This document shows positions 22,808 through 30,736 of a stretch of DNA of 37,858 nucleotides, piece by piece. The DNA is from Cyanobium sp. FGCU52 (GTDB lineage Bacteria > Cyanobacteriota > Cyanobacteriia > PCC-6307 > Cyanobiaceae). The position numbers were made by a program, and so were the translations under genes. The DNA is taken from NCBI GenBank assembly GCA_024958715.1, contig JANWUS010000007.1, positions 1 through 37,858 of the forward strand. The letters run 5' to 3'. Every line of letters begins with the position of its first letter. Position 1 is the first letter of the stretch. The notes below the pieces were generated by a model. It did not search any database. It saw only the letters and a list, made by a program, of their open reading frames with translations, and was not told the DNA's origin.

Positions 22808-22903
22808 TCACTTGCCGATCTTCGGGGGATCGCGGAAGGCGATCGCGAAGAACAGGGTTGAGATGGCCAGGGCCAGGATCAGGATGTAGGCGAAGCTCTC
22901 CAT
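22808..22903 (-). CDS. psbT: Photosystem II protein T
   Basis: This is a 31-residue single-span subunit of photosystem [21 protein letters not shown] followed by [12 protein letters not shown]. The sequence is a clean match to PsbT (membrane helix about 3-22, then a basic stromal tail). PsbT helps stabilise the dimer and the Q-A/D1 region. It lies 24 bases downstream of psbB on the same strand and ends at a terminator, the common cyanobacterial arrangement. Confidence 0.96.
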   Translation of the reverse strand: MESFAYILILALAISTLFFAIAFRDPPKIGK

Positions 22904-22927
22904 GGGTTTTCCTCGGGGGACCGGCGA

Positions 22928-24487
22928 TCAGCTGAGAGTGGAGCCGGCAGGGGGGACGTACCCCTGCGGGAGGCGCCGGGTCGACTTGTCGCCCAGCTTC
23001 TGGAAGAGGCCGAACTCGACCTGCTCGCCCAGGTCGGGGTCGATGCCGGCGAACACATCGCGGTAGAGGGTGCGGGCTCCGTGCCAGATGTGGCCGAAGA
23101 AGAACAGGAGGGCGAAGGTGGCGTGGCCGAAGGTGAACCAGCCGCGGGGCGAGCTGCGGAAGGTGCCGTCGGAGTGGTAGGTCTCGCGATCGAATTCGAA
23201 CGCTTCACCCAGCTGGGCCTTGCGGGCCAGACGCTTCACCTCGGCGGGATCGGTGTAGCTCTTGCCATTGAGAGCACCGCCGTAGACGGTGGCCGTCACG
23301 CCCTGCTGCTCGAAGGAGTACTTGGCCTCGGCGCGGCGGAAGGGAATGTCGGCCCGCACAACCCCATCCTTGTCCTGGAGGACGACGGGGAAGTTCTCAA
23401 AGAAGTTGGGCAGACGGCGAACCTCAAGTTCACGGCCCTCCTTGTCGGTGAAGGAGATGTGGCCCAGCCAGCCGGTGGGAAGACCGTCGCCGTTGACCAT
23501 CGGGCCGACCCGGAACAGACCGCCCTTGGCCGGGCTGTTGCCGACGTAGTCGTAGAAGGCGAGCTTCTCGGGGATCGACGCCCAGGCCTGCTCCTTGGTG
23601 GAACCGTTGTCGAGGGCCGTCTGAACGCGGCGGTTGATCTCGGTTTTGAAGTAGCTCTGATCCCACTGGTAGCGGGTGGGGCCGAACAGTTCGATCGGTG
23701 TGGCGGCGGCTCCGTACCACATGGTTCCAGCCACCACGAAGGCAGCGAAGAACACGGCGGCGATGGCGCTGGCCAGCACGGTTTCGATGTTGCCCATGCG
23801 CAGGGCCTTGTAGAGGCGCTCCGGCGGACGGGTGGTGATGTGGAAGATGCCGGCGATGATGCCGACGATGCCTGCGGCGATGTGGTGGGCGACGATGCCG
23901 CCGGGGTTGAAGGGATTGAAGCCCTCAGGTCCCCAGGATGGCTGCACCTTCTCAAGATGGCCGGTGATCCCGTAGGGGTCGGAGACCCACATGCCCGGGC
24001 CGAAGACACCGGTGAGGTGGAAGGCGCCGAAGCCGAAGCAGGCCAGGCCAGCCAGCAGCAGGTGGATGCCGAAGATCTTGGGGAGATCCAGGGCCGGCTC
24101 GCCGGTGCGCGGGTCCTGCCAGATCTCGAGGTCCCAGTAGGTCCAGTGCCAGATGGCGGCCAGGAACAGCAGGCCGCTGAGAATGATGTGGGCGGCAGCG
24201 ACGCCCTCGAAGCTCCAGAACCCCGGATCCACGCCGGTTTCCCCGGTGATGCTCCAGCCGCCCCAGCTTCCGGTCACGCCCAGGCGCGCCATGAAGGGCA
24301 TGACGAACATGCCCTGGCGCCACATGGGGTTCAGCACCGGGTCGGAGGGATCGAAAATCGCGAGCTCATAGAGCGCCATGGAGCCGGCCCAGCCGGCTAC
24401 CAGAGCGGTGTGCATGAGGTGCACGGCGAGCAGTCGGCCCGGGTCGTTGATGACGACCGTGTGCACCCGGTACCAGGGCAATCCCAT
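22928..24487 (-). CDS. psbB: Photosystem II chlorophyll-binding protein CP47
   Basis: CP47 is the inner antenna of photosystem II, with six membrane helices and a large lumenal loop. The 519-aa protein starts [20 protein letters not shown] and shows the conserved His-rich helices ([50 protein letters not shown]). The big lumenal domain lies between about 260 and 440, and the last helix is [16 protein letters not shown]. It is first in the psbB-psbT unit and divergent from the ferredoxin-like gene. Identification is certain. Confidence 0.99.
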   Translation of the reverse strand: MGLPWYRVHTVVINDPGRLLAVHLMHTALVAGWAGSMALYELAIFDPSDPVLNPMWRQGMFVMPFMARLGVTGSWGGWSITGETGVDPGFWSFEGVAAAHIILSGLLFLAAIWHWTYWDLEIWQDPRTGEPALDLPKIFGIHLLLAGLACFGFGAFHLTGVFGPGMWVSDPYGITGHLEKVQPSWGPEGFNPFNPGGIVAHHIAAGIVGIIAGIFHITTRPPERLYKALRMGNIETVLASAIAAVFFAAFVVAGTMWYGAAATPIELFGPTRYQWDQSYFKTEINRRVQTALDNGSTKEQAWASIPEKLAFYDYVGNSPAKGGLFRVGPMVNGDGLPTGWLGHISFTDKEGRELEVRRLPNFFENFPVVLQDKDGVVRADIPFRRAEAKYSFEQQGVTATVYGGALNGKSYTDPAEVKRLARKAQLGEAFEFDRETYHSDGTFRSSPRGWFTFGHATFALLFFFGHIWHGARTLYRDVFAGIDPDLGEQVEFGLFQKLGDKSTRRLPQGYVPPAGSTLS

Positions 24488-24630
24488 GGGGGGTCAGGTC
24501 TGGGTTGGTGTGACGACCGGCGACGCCGATCCGTCAGGCGATGGTAGTGGGTGCGGACTGCCGCACGGGCCGCCTGGTTACGGACCGCAACTGCTCGATT
24601 CAGAATGAAGGGCTGCCGTGAACTGCTCCC
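24488..24630. promoter_or_regulatory. Divergent region, psbB / ferredoxin-like gene
   Basis: This 143-base gap lies between two divergent starts and must hold the psbB promoter. GTGCGG-ACTG-CCGCAC (24551-24566) is a short perfect inverted repeat. No convincing -10 box is seen. Confidence 0.4.
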
Positions 24631-25113
24631 ATGCCCGTGATCCGATTCGTGCGCGAAGGCCGCGACGTGGAGTGCTATCCCGGAGAGAACCTCCGGGAGG
24701 TGGCGCTGCGGGAGGGGATCGAGCTCTACGGGCTGAAGGGGAGGTTGGGGAACTGCGGTGGCTGCGGCCAGTGCATCACCTGTTTCGTGGACGTGGCGGG
24801 GGCAACGGCCGGATCGCTCAGCCCCCGAACGGCCGTGGAGGACCAGAAGCTGCGCCGCCGCCCCCAGACCTGGCGGCTGGCCTGCCAGTCCCTGGTGGAG
24901 AGCTCCCTGCTTGTGCTGACCCGGCCCCAGAGCCCTCCGGCGGATGGCGACGCGCTGTGGGCCACCGCCCAGGCATCTCCCCTGCCGGTGGGACCGACGG
25001 CCTGGCCCGAGCCTCCCGCCCCCGAACCGGAGGAGGAGGTGGCCGGCGCAGAGGTGGAGGGACCAACCGCAACGAGCGATGAAGGGGCTGGCGAGCTTCC
25101 TGGGGAGCGGTGA
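24631..25113 (+). CDS. 2Fe-2S ferredoxin-like protein with acidic tail
   Basis: This 160-aa protein has an N-terminal beta-grasp 2Fe-2S domain (about 1-95). The cysteines fit the C-x5-C-x2-C...C spacing of adrenodoxin-type ferredoxins (Cys42, Cys48, Cys51, Cys85), with an extra Cys45 inside CGGCGQCITC. After the domain comes a Pro/Glu/Ala-rich, probably disordered tail of about 60 residues (PEPPAPEPEEEVAG), ending acidic. It is a one-electron carrier by family; the partner is unknown. It lies between divergent psbB and psbM, a conserved position in this group as I recall, which hints at a link with photosystem II. An overlapping frame (24618-25082) is rejected. Confidence 0.87.
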   Translation: MPVIRFVREGRDVECYPGENLREVALREGIELYGLKGRLGNCGGCGQCITCFVDVAGATAGSLSPRTAVEDQKLRRRPQTWRLACQSLVESSLLVLTRPQSPPADGDALWATAQASPLPVGPTAWPEPPAPEPEEEVAGAEVEGPTATSDEGAGELPGER

Positions 25114-25140
25114 TACGTTCGCAGCACCTTCAAGGCCGCC

Positions 25141-25248
25141 ATGGAAACCAACGACCTCGGATTCGTTGCCAGTCTCCTGTTCGTTCTCGTTCCGGCCGTC
25201 TTCCTGATCGTTCTCTACATCCAGACCAGCAGCCGCCAGGGCGGCTGA
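25141..25248 (+). CDS. psbM: Photosystem II protein M
   Basis: This is a 35-residue single-span photosystem II subunit, [20 protein letters not shown] then [15 protein letters not shown], matching PsbM, which sits at the dimer interface. The membrane helix is about 6-27. The ATG at 25141 has TGATACGTT about 20 bases upstream, a possible -10 region. Its stop lies inside a perfect inverted repeat shared with the convergent universal stress gene. Confidence 0.95.
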   Translation: METNDLGFVASLLFVLVPAVFLIVLYIQTSSRQGG

Positions 25249-25263
25249 GGCGGGCGCCTCAGC
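25244..25263. terminator. Inverted repeat spanning two convergent stop codons
   Basis: GCTGAGGCG (25244-25252) and CGCCTCAGC (25255-25263) pair perfectly. The left arm contains the psbM TGA and the right arm contains the TGA of the convergent UspA gene. It probably acts as a two-way terminator although no T-run follows. Confidence 0.5.
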
Positions 25264-26107
25264 GCCTGCCTTCGGGTTCCCGCACCAGCAGCACCGGCGC
25301 CGGGGCGTGCACCCGGATGTAATCGCTCACCGAGCTGCCCAGCAGGCGGTCGAGGTCCACGAGGGCCTTGGCCACCAGGGGCCGGCGGTCCTGGGAGGCG
25401 ATCAACAGCAGGTCGGCCCGCTCCTCCTCGGCGGCGGCACACACCGTTCGTCCCACATCGCCGGTGCGGTGCAGAGGCTTCATCTCCACCCCGAAGCCAC
25501 GGGCGCGCTGCACCGCCTTCTCCAGCACCTCATCGGCCGGAGACTTGCCGCCCCGCGAGGGGGTGAGGTCCTGGCGGCTCACATGCACGCCGGTCAGGCT
25601 GCCGCCGGGGATGGCCGCCACCAGTTCGCAGGCCAGCCGGATCGCGTCGTCGCCGACCCCGGTGCCGTCGACGGTCACCATCACCCGGTTGATCGCTCGC
25701 ACGTAGAGGTCGTCGCGCACCAGCAGCATCGGCCGGGTGGAGAGCTGGAACACGTACTGGCTGGCGCTGTTCGAGAGGATCGACTGCAGGCGGCCCAGGC
25801 CGCGCGAGCCCATCACGATCAGATCGGCATCGATCTCGTCGGCAACCTTCAGCACGGTCTGCTTGGCATCGCCCTCCCGCACGAGCGTGGTCACCGCCGA
25901 GGACTCGAGGCCCATGCGCTCCGCCGCCCCGGCCACGAGTTCCTCGGCCTGGCTCCGATGCGTCTTCAGTTCGTCGCCCCCCTGCTCGGGCACGACGTGG
26001 AGCAGATGCAGGCGTGCCTGACGGCAGGGCGGAATGGCACGCAGCATGCGCACCATCTCCTCCACATGACCTTTGCCGGAATCGGCGATCAGAAGATTGC
26101 GGAACAC
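25259..26107 (-). CDS. Universal stress protein with two UspA domains
   Basis: This 282-aa protein has tandem UspA folds (about 1-145 and 150-282). The first domain ends with the nucleotide-loop signature MGSRGLGRLQSILSNSASQYV, so ATP binding is likely there. The second has IASQDRRPL and GSSVSDYIRVHAPAPVLLV, a weaker version in which the Gly pattern is partly lost, so it may not bind nucleotide. There is no signal peptide; it is cytosolic. It may respond to stress or energy state as the family does, but the client is unknown. It is convergent with psbM. Confidence 0.92.
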   Translation of the reverse strand: MFRNLLIADSGKGHVEEMVRMLRAIPPCRQARLHLLHVVPEQGGDELKTHRSQAEELVAGAAERMGLESSAVTTLVREGDAKQTVLKVADEIDADLIVMGSRGLGRLQSILSNSASQYVFQLSTRPMLLVRDDLYVRAINRVMVTVDGTGVGDDAIRLACELVAAIPGGSLTGVHVSRQDLTPSRGGKSPADEVLEKAVQRARGFGVEMKPLHRTGDVGRTVCAAAEEERADLLLIASQDRRPLVAKALVDLDRLLGSSVSDYIRVHAPAPVLLVREPEGRR

Positions 26108-26178
26108 GGGCTCATTCGGGGCTCGTGCGCAGCCTATGGCTGATCTCCGCCTCCGGTTCCTTCCTCCCCAACACCGTG

Positions 26179-26649
26179 ATGCACAGCCCGGACCCCCACC
26201 TCGATGCCGGCCCCTGGCTCCTCGAGCGAACGGTGCTTCCTCAGCACACCGACCATGCCGGCGTGATGTGGCACGGGGCCTATCTCGCCTGGCTGGAGGA
26301 GGCGCGGGTGGAGGCCCTTGCCGCCGCCGGGCTCGCCTATGCCGATCTGAGCCGAAGGGGTCTGGAACTGCCGGTGGTGTCCCTGGCGATCGATTACCGC
26401 CAGGCCCTTCATCACGGGGATCGGGTGCGGCTGCTCAGCCGGGTGCTGCCGCGCCAGGGCGTGAAGCTCCCCTGGCAGAGCCGTTTCCTTCGCCCCGACG
26501 GCAGCCTTGCGGCGGAGGCCCGGGTGGACCTGGTGCTTGTGCAGTTCGACGGGGGGGCGAACGAGCGGCGCCTGCTCCGCCGCCTGCCGCCGGACCTGGA
26601 GCTGGCCGTGAACTGCCTGGTCGCCGGCCCCGATGACACGCCCTTATAG
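26179..26649 (+). CDS. Hotdog-fold acyl-CoA thioesterase
   Basis: This 156-aa 4-hydroxybenzoyl-CoA thioesterase-type protein has the active-site helix HTDHAGVMWHGAYLAWLEEAR near the N terminus (family Asp/Tyr region) and the strand LPVVSLAIDYRQALHHGD that follows. In cyanobacteria a member of this family hydrolyses 1,4-dihydroxy-2-naphthoyl-CoA on the way to phylloquinone; this could be that enzyme, but the sequence alone does not settle it. The ATG at 26179 is chosen; the frame is open to 26014 but the extension overlaps the divergent UspA start. It ends 24 bases before dprA. Confidence 0.82.
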   Translation: MHSPDPHLDAGPWLLERTVLPQHTDHAGVMWHGAYLAWLEEARVEALAAAGLAYADLSRRGLELPVVSLAIDYRQALHHGDRVRLLSRVLPRQGVKLPWQSRFLRPDGSLAAEARVDLVLVQFDGGANERRLLRRLPPDLELAVNCLVAGPDDTPL

Positions 26650-26673
26650 TACGCATGTACGCATCCACGAGGA

Positions 26674-27891
26674 ATGGGCGACCTTGTTCAGGGGGGCTTC
26701 ACCTGGGCGGTCCCTCCGGGGGCGATGCAGGCTCGGGCCTGGGGCGGGATCGGGGGCCCGGGGGCGTGGTCCTGGCGCCAGCGCGAACGTCTCTGGTGGC
26801 TGCTCTGGAGTCGCTGCCCGGGGCTCGGCTGGGTGCGGCTGAATGCCGTGATCCATGCCTTCGGCAGCCTCGAGGCGGCCTGGGCCGAGCCTGTGGAAGC
26901 CTTCGGCGCCCTTCAGGGCTGGCATCCCAGGCTGCTGGCGGCCCTCGAGCGATTCCGGCTGTCCTGGGGGGCTGAGCCTCTGGCCGCCCTCGCCCGGGAG
27001 GCCGCCGGCGGTCGGGGGGTTCTTCTGCCTGGGGATCGCCGCTGGCCGGAGGGCATCGCCTCCCTCGCCCGTCCGCCGCTCGGTCTGTACTGGCGGGGGC
27101 GGGGGAGTCTCTGGGGCCCCCTGGCCCGCCGGGCAGCCGTCGCCGTGGTGGGCACCCGGCGTCCGTCCGCCCACGGCCTGGCGATGGCCCGGCGGCTCGG
27201 CGCTGCGCTCGGTGCCGCCGGCTGGCCGGTGGTGAGCGGTCTGGCCGAGGGGATCGACGCCGCGGTTCACGAGGGGTGCCTGCGGGAGGGTGGGGCGCCG
27301 GTGGCGGTCCTCGGCACCCCGCTCGAGCGCGTTTACCCCCGCCATCACCATCAGCTGCAGGAGGCGGTGGCCCGCCATGGCCTTCTGGTGAGCGAGCAGC
27401 CTCCGGGCAGGGGGGTGTTGCCAGGGCATTTCGCCGCCCGCAACCGTCTCCAGGTGGCCCTGTCATCGGCGGTGGTGGTGGTGGAGTGTCCCGTCTCCAG
27501 CGGCGCCCTCCATTCCGCCAATCTGGCCTGGGCCGAGGGGCTCCCCCTCTGGGTGGTGCCTGCCGATGCGGGACGCGCCTCCGGCGCCGGCAGCAACCGG
27601 CTGCTCAGCCGCGGCGCCACTCCCCTGCTCGACCCCCACGATCTGCTCGCCTCCCTGGGCACCGGTCCCCTGGCCTGCCCGCCTCCGCCGGGGTTCCAGC
27701 GCAGGGGCACCAGGCATGAGATCACGGCCTTCCAGCGGATCCTGCTGGAGGCGGTGGGCACGGCTGCGTCGCTGGAGGATCTGAGCGAACGGCTGGGGGA
27801 GCCACCGGCCCGGGTGGCCGTGGGGCTGATGGAACTGGAGAAGGCCGGCTGCCTCCAGGCCGAACCCGGTCTTCTGTGGCGGCCGTCGTGA
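26674..27891 (+). CDS. dprA: DNA-processing protein DprA
   Basis: DprA protects incoming single-stranded DNA and loads RecA during natural transformation. The 405-aa protein has an N-terminal helical region (about 30-110), then the Rossmann-like domain with AVVGTRRPSAHGLAMARRL, VVSGLAEGIDAAVH and VLGTPLERVYPRHH, and a C-terminal winged-helix region (about 345-405). This is the full three-part layout. The start at 26674 may be one codon set too early: an ATG at 26725 has a better G-rich ribosome-binding site. Together with comF it suggests the organism is, or recently was, transformable. Confidence 0.92.
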   Translation: MGDLVQGGFTWAVPPGAMQARAWGGIGGPGAWSWRQRERLWWLLWSRCPGLGWVRLNAVIHAFGSLEAAWAEPVEAFGALQGWHPRLLAALERFRLSWGAEPLAALAREAAGGRGVLLPGDRRWPEGIASLARPPLGLYWRGRGSLWGPLARRAAVAVVGTRRPSAHGLAMARRLGAALGAAGWPVVSGLAEGIDAAVHEGCLREGGAPVAVLGTPLERVYPRHHHQLQEAVARHGLLVSEQPPGRGVLPGHFAARNRLQVALSSAVVVVECPVSSGALHSANLAWAEGLPLWVVPADAGRASGAGSNRLLSRGATPLLDPHDLLASLGTGPLACPPPPGFQRRGTRHEITAFQRILLEAVGTAASLEDLSERLGEPPARVAVGLMELEKAGCLQAEPGLLWRPS

Positions 27892-27922
27892 GGAGGTTCC
27901 TCCTCCGGCCTAACTTCGCTGG

Positions 27923-28876
27923 ATGCACCAGGCCCTTGCCGATGGGGGCTCTCCGTCCCCCGGATCCTCCCGGACCCTGACGGCCGAGGAGTTGCTGGTC
28001 TGGCGGCGGGTTCTGCTGGCGGAAGGAGGCCGGCCCGCCGACCTCGACTGGCTGCTTGATCTGGCCGGCGGGCTGCCCTGGCGGGAGCTCCAGGCCCTGC
28101 GCCTGCACCCGGGACGGCCCGTGCAGCTGCGCTGCAGTCAGGCCCACATCGAGGATCTCTGGCGGCGCCATCTGGCTGCGGATGCCCCCCTCCAGTACCT
28201 GGTGGGGCGCTGTCCGTGGCGCGATCTCGAGGTGCAGGTGGCCCCGGGGGTGCTGATCCCCCGCCAGGAAACGGAACACCTGCCCGACCTGGCCGTGGAC
28301 CTGAGCCGACCACCTGCCGCCATCCCCCGCCTGTGGGCGGATCTGGGCACCGGTTCCGGGTGTCTGGCCCTGGCTCTGGCCCTGGCCTTCCCCCATTCCC
28401 GGGGTCTCACGGTGGATGTGAGTGGTGCGGCCCTGGCCCAGGCTGAGCTGAACCTGCGTGCCTACGGGGCCCTGGATCGGGTCCGACTGATCCACTCCCA
28501 CTGGTGGCAGGAGCTCACTCCCTGGTGGGGCCAGCTGGATCTGGTGGTGGCCAACCCCCCTTACATCCCCAGCACCACCGTGGATGGGCTCGAGCCGGTG
28601 GTGCGCCTCCATGAGCCGCGGCTGGCCCTCGACGGTGGAGCCGATGGCCTGGCGGCCGTGCGGCAGGTGGTGGCCGGCGCTCCATCGGCCCTGGCCCCGG
28701 GGGGCCTGCTGCTGCTGGAGCACCACCACGACCAGAGCCAGGCCGTGCTCGCGCTGCTCGACGCCGCCGGCCTGGAAGAGGTCGCCGCCCACCACGACCT
28801 GGAAGGCGTGGCGCGGTTCGCCAGTGCCCGGCGTCCACTCGCCACCATGGCGCCCGCCGAGACCCCCCAGGCGTGA
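27923..28876 (+). CDS. prmC: Release-factor glutamine N5-methyltransferase
   Basis: PrmC methylates the Gln of the GGQ motif in release factors RF1 and RF2. The 317-aa protein has the N-terminal helical domain that holds the factor (about 20-110), then a SAM-binding Rossmann fold with WADLGTGSGCLALAL (about 138-152) and the catalytic NPPY at 211-214 (VVANPPYIPS). It starts 31 bases after dprA and its end overlaps the tsaC start by four bases (GTGA), so the genes are coupled. PrmC and TsaC are often neighbours. The identification is firm. Confidence 0.95.
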   Translation: MHQALADGGSPSPGSSRTLTAEELLVWRRVLLAEGGRPADLDWLLDLAGGLPWRELQALRLHPGRPVQLRCSQAHIEDLWRRHLAADAPLQYLVGRCPWRDLEVQVAPGVLIPRQETEHLPDLAVDLSRPPAAIPRLWADLGTGSGCLALALALAFPHSRGLTVDVSGAALAQAELNLRAYGALDRVRLIHSHWWQELTPWWGQLDLVVANPPYIPSTTVDGLEPVVRLHEPRLALDGGADGLAAVRQVVAGAPSALAPGGLLLLEHHHDQSQAVLALLDAAGLEEVAAHHDLEGVARFASARRPLATMAPAETPQA

Positions 28877-29484
28877 GCCCCCTGCTCTCCGTCCCCGATC
28901 TGGCCGCTGCGCTTCAGGCCGGCAGCCTCGCCCTGTTCCCCACCGACACCCTCCCTGCCCTGGCCACCACCCCTGGCCATGCCGCCGCCATCTGGACCTG
29001 CAAGGCACGGCCCCGCGAGAAGCCCCTGATCCTGATGGGAGCCGACCTGCCCCAGCTGGTCGACTTTCTGGGGGTGGCGTGGCTGGAGCCGTGGCTGGAG
29101 AAAGCCCAAACGTGCTGGCCCGGGGCCGTCACCCTGGTGCTGCCGATCCAGGGGCCGGTCACCGAGGCGCTTCATCCCGGTGGCACCAGCCTCGGACTGC
29201 GGGTGCCGGCCTGCGAGCGGGCCCTGGAGTTGCTGCGCCGCACCGGTCCGCTGGCCACCACCAGTGCCAACCGCTCCGGGGAGCCCGCGGCCCGTGATGC
29301 CCGCGAAGCCGCTGCCCTGTTCCCCGAGATTCCCCAGCTGGCACCGCTGCCCTGGCCGCCGGGCTCGGGGTCGGCGAGCACCGTGCTGGCCTGGAGTGCA
29401 GCCAACACGGGCACTCCCGTGGAGTGGCAGACCCTGCGTGCCGGTGCCACTGTGCCCAGGGACGAAGGGAGAGCGGCTTGCTGA
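28873..29484 (+). CDS. tsaC: Threonylcarbamoyl-AMP synthase (YrdC/TsaC family)
   Basis: This enzyme makes L-threonylcarbamoyl-AMP from threonine, bicarbonate and ATP, the first step of the t6A modification at tRNA position 37. The 203-aa single-domain protein has the typical opening LALFPTDTLPALA, the basic pocket KARPREKPLILM, LGLRVPAC and TTSANRSGEPA. The GTG at 28873 overlaps the prmC stop (GTGA). The C terminus is followed, with overlap, by a small membrane gene. Confidence 0.93.
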   Translation: MSPLLSVPDLAAALQAGSLALFPTDTLPALATTPGHAAAIWTCKARPREKPLILMGADLPQLVDFLGVAWLEPWLEKAQTCWPGAVTLVLPIQGPVTEALHPGGTSLGLRVPACERALELLRRTGPLATTSANRSGEPAARDAREAAALFPEIPQLAPLPWPPGSGSASTVLAWSAANTGTPVEWQTLRAGATVPRDEGRAAC

Positions 29485-29639
29485 GCGTGATCCTGCTGGC
29501 GCTGGTGACCGTGGCCCTGAGCCATTGGCTGTTCGAGCCCCTGCTGGCCTTCTCCACCCCCCTGCTCGCCCTTGGCTGGCTGGGCTGGGTCCTGCTGGCT
29601 GCAGCGCTCTGGGCCTTCGCCGGCAGCGACGACTCCTGA
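29478..29639 (+). CDS. Small membrane protein after tsaC, 53 aa
   Basis: This hydrophobic protein has two probable membrane spans (LLSVILLALVTVALSHWLF and LLALGWLGWVLLAAALWAFA) and ends in GSDDS. The TTG at 29478 has an AGGGAG ribosome-binding site at the right distance and overlaps the tsaC stop; a GTG at 29487 is an alternative. No family is recognised. Real-gene status rests on the coupled overlap and the strong membrane character. The tsaC frame itself ends at 29484, so this is not a tsaC tail. Confidence 0.6.
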   Translation: MLSVILLALVTVALSHWLFEPLLAFSTPLLALGWLGWVLLAAALWAFAGSDDS

Positions 29640-29676
29640 GAATCCTCTGGTCGGCGGGTGCCCCTGCCGAGCGGTC

Positions 29677-29928
29677 TCAGGGCATCGCCTGCTGCACGGC
29701 CGCTTCACTGCGTTGGCGGGCGGCATCCGCGGCGGCGGCGGCTTCGGCGGCTGTGGTGCGGGTGCGCAGCATCGGATCGAGGGGCGTCGACACCGCCTTG
29801 GGGGGAGCGCTCGGGGAGACCAGGGTGCAACCTGCCAGCAGGCCACACACCAGAACGATCGGGGCGGCACCGGCGAGGGCTCCCTGGCGGTGCCGATGCA
29901 TCGGCCTGCGATCGGTGGGGCTGGCCAT
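29677..29928 (-). CDS. Small putative lipoprotein, 83 aa
   Basis: The N-terminal region is basic, then hydrophobic (GAAPIVLVCGLLAGC) with a good lipobox LAGC near residue 34. The chain would be cut and lipidated at that Cys and anchored to a membrane. The mature part is about 50 residues, first Pro/Ser-rich and then Ala-rich and helical (TAAEAAAAADAARQRSEAAV). No family is recognised. It lies 21 bases downstream of tRNA-Thr on the same strand. Confidence 0.65.
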   Translation of the reverse strand: MASPTDRRPMHRHRQGALAGAAPIVLVCGLLAGCTLVSPSAPPKAVSTPLDPMLRTRTTAAEAAAAADAARQRSEAAVQQAMP

Positions 29929-29949
29929 GGATGGGCTCGGAAGACTGGA

Positions 29950-30021
29950 AGCCGGCTAACGGATTTGAACCGATGGCCTTCGCTTTACAAAAGCGCTGCT
30001 CTACCGCTGAGCTAAGCCGGC
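29950..30021 (-). tRNA. tRNA-Thr (anticodon TGT)
   Basis: The reverse strand folds as a 72-base tRNA. The acceptor arm is GCCGGCT with AGCCGGC, and the D-arm includes AGCTCAGCGGTAGAGC. The anticodon loop TTTGTAA gives anticodon TGT (reads ACA, Thr), and the T-arm has GGTTCAAATCC. The base of the anticodon stem has a G-A mismatch. CCA is not encoded. Confidence 0.95.
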
Positions 30022-30043
30022 TTGGGAGTTCCCCCAGGCGAGC

Positions 30044-30247
30044 TTACGGCTGGGCCAGGGCCCACAGCAGCAGTTCGCTGCGATTGCGGCAGCCGGTCTT
30101 GGCGAGCAGGCTCGACACATGGCTTTCGATCGTGCGCCGGCTGAGAACGAGTTCCTCGGCGATGCGCCCGTTGCTGCTGCCTTGGCGCAGCACGATGAGC
30201 ACCCGACGCTCGGCTGGGGTGATCGGGGCGAAGGAGTGTTCGTCCAT
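30044..30247 (-). CDS. Orphan LuxR-type helix-turn-helix protein, 67 aa
   Basis: The whole 67-aa chain is one LuxR/GerE DNA-binding domain: TPAERRVLIVLRQGSSNGRIA then EELVLSRRTIESHVSSLLAKTG and the last helix RSELLLWALAQ. No receiver, PAS or ligand-binding domain precedes it, so it cannot sense a signal by itself in the usual way. It could be a monomeric or dimeric regulator of small size, or be modulated by a partner. It lies between tRNA-Thr and minE on the same strand. The upstream frame to 30284 adds nothing useful. Confidence 0.82.
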   Translation of the reverse strand: MDEHSFAPITPAERRVLIVLRQGSSNGRIAEELVLSRRTIESHVSSLLAKTGCRNRSELLLWALAQP

Positions 30248-30307
30248 GGGGGCGGGAGTGCGGCTCCCCAGGGTTCCCCTCCACGGCAGGAGCGCCGCTT
30301 CAGTTCG

Positions 30308-30730
30308 TCAGCTCAGTTCGTCTGCGTCCTTTTCGCGGTCGGTCACGCCTGGTTCCACAGCGGGAGTGTGGTCGCCGTCTGCGGATGGCCAGGCCGGCAC
30401 CGGCGCCCTCTGGCCGGCTTCGATCGCTCCGAGGGGGCCGGATGTGTCGTCCCCTGCGGCATCGTTGATCACCCGTGCCCGCTTGATCGGCAGGTTCGCC
30501 ACCAGGGCCGTGACCCTGTCCTCGGTCTCGAGGCTCACGTCGCCGCTGTCGAGGTCGATTTCCACATACTTCTGGACCACCTCCAGGATTTCCCGGCGCA
30601 TCTGCTCAAGCAGTTCGGGATTGAGGTCGCTGCGGTCGTGGGCCAGCACCAGTTGCAGGCGCTGACGGGCGGTGTTGGCGCTGGGGGCCTGGCGGCCCAG
30701 GAGCCGGTTGATGAAGTCGATCAGGGACAT
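30308..30730 (-). CDS. minE: Cell division topological specificity factor MinE
   Basis: MinE drives oscillation of MinCD and keeps division at midcell. The 140-aa protein has the N-terminal membrane-targeting and anti-MinCD region ([20 protein letters not shown], then [14 protein letters not shown]) and the C-terminal dimerisation strand region ([21 protein letters not shown]), ending by about residue 85. A further 55 or so residues, Pro/Gly/Asp-rich and acidic, form a tail not found in the short enterobacterial MinE. It lies six bases after minD. Confidence 0.93.
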   Translation of the reverse strand: MSLIDFINRLLGRQAPSANTARQRLQLVLAHDRSDLNPELLEQMRREILEVVQKYVEIDLDSGDVSLETEDRVTALVANLPIKRARVINDAAGDDTSGPLGAIEAGQRAPVPAWPSADGDHTPAVEPGVTDREKDADELS

Positions 30731-30736
30731 CGGGGC

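Noticed and set aside
23081-24547. Long open frame opposite psbB (488 codons)
   Set aside because: It mirrors a certain gene (CP47) in a GC-rich genome where antisense frames stay open by codon bias; its translation is low-complexity Gly/Ala/Glu/His with no domain.
24618-25082. Overlapping 154-codon frame at the ferredoxin-like gene
   Set aside because: A shifted frame of the ferredoxin gene, Arg/Gly/Pro-rich and lacking the cluster cysteines.
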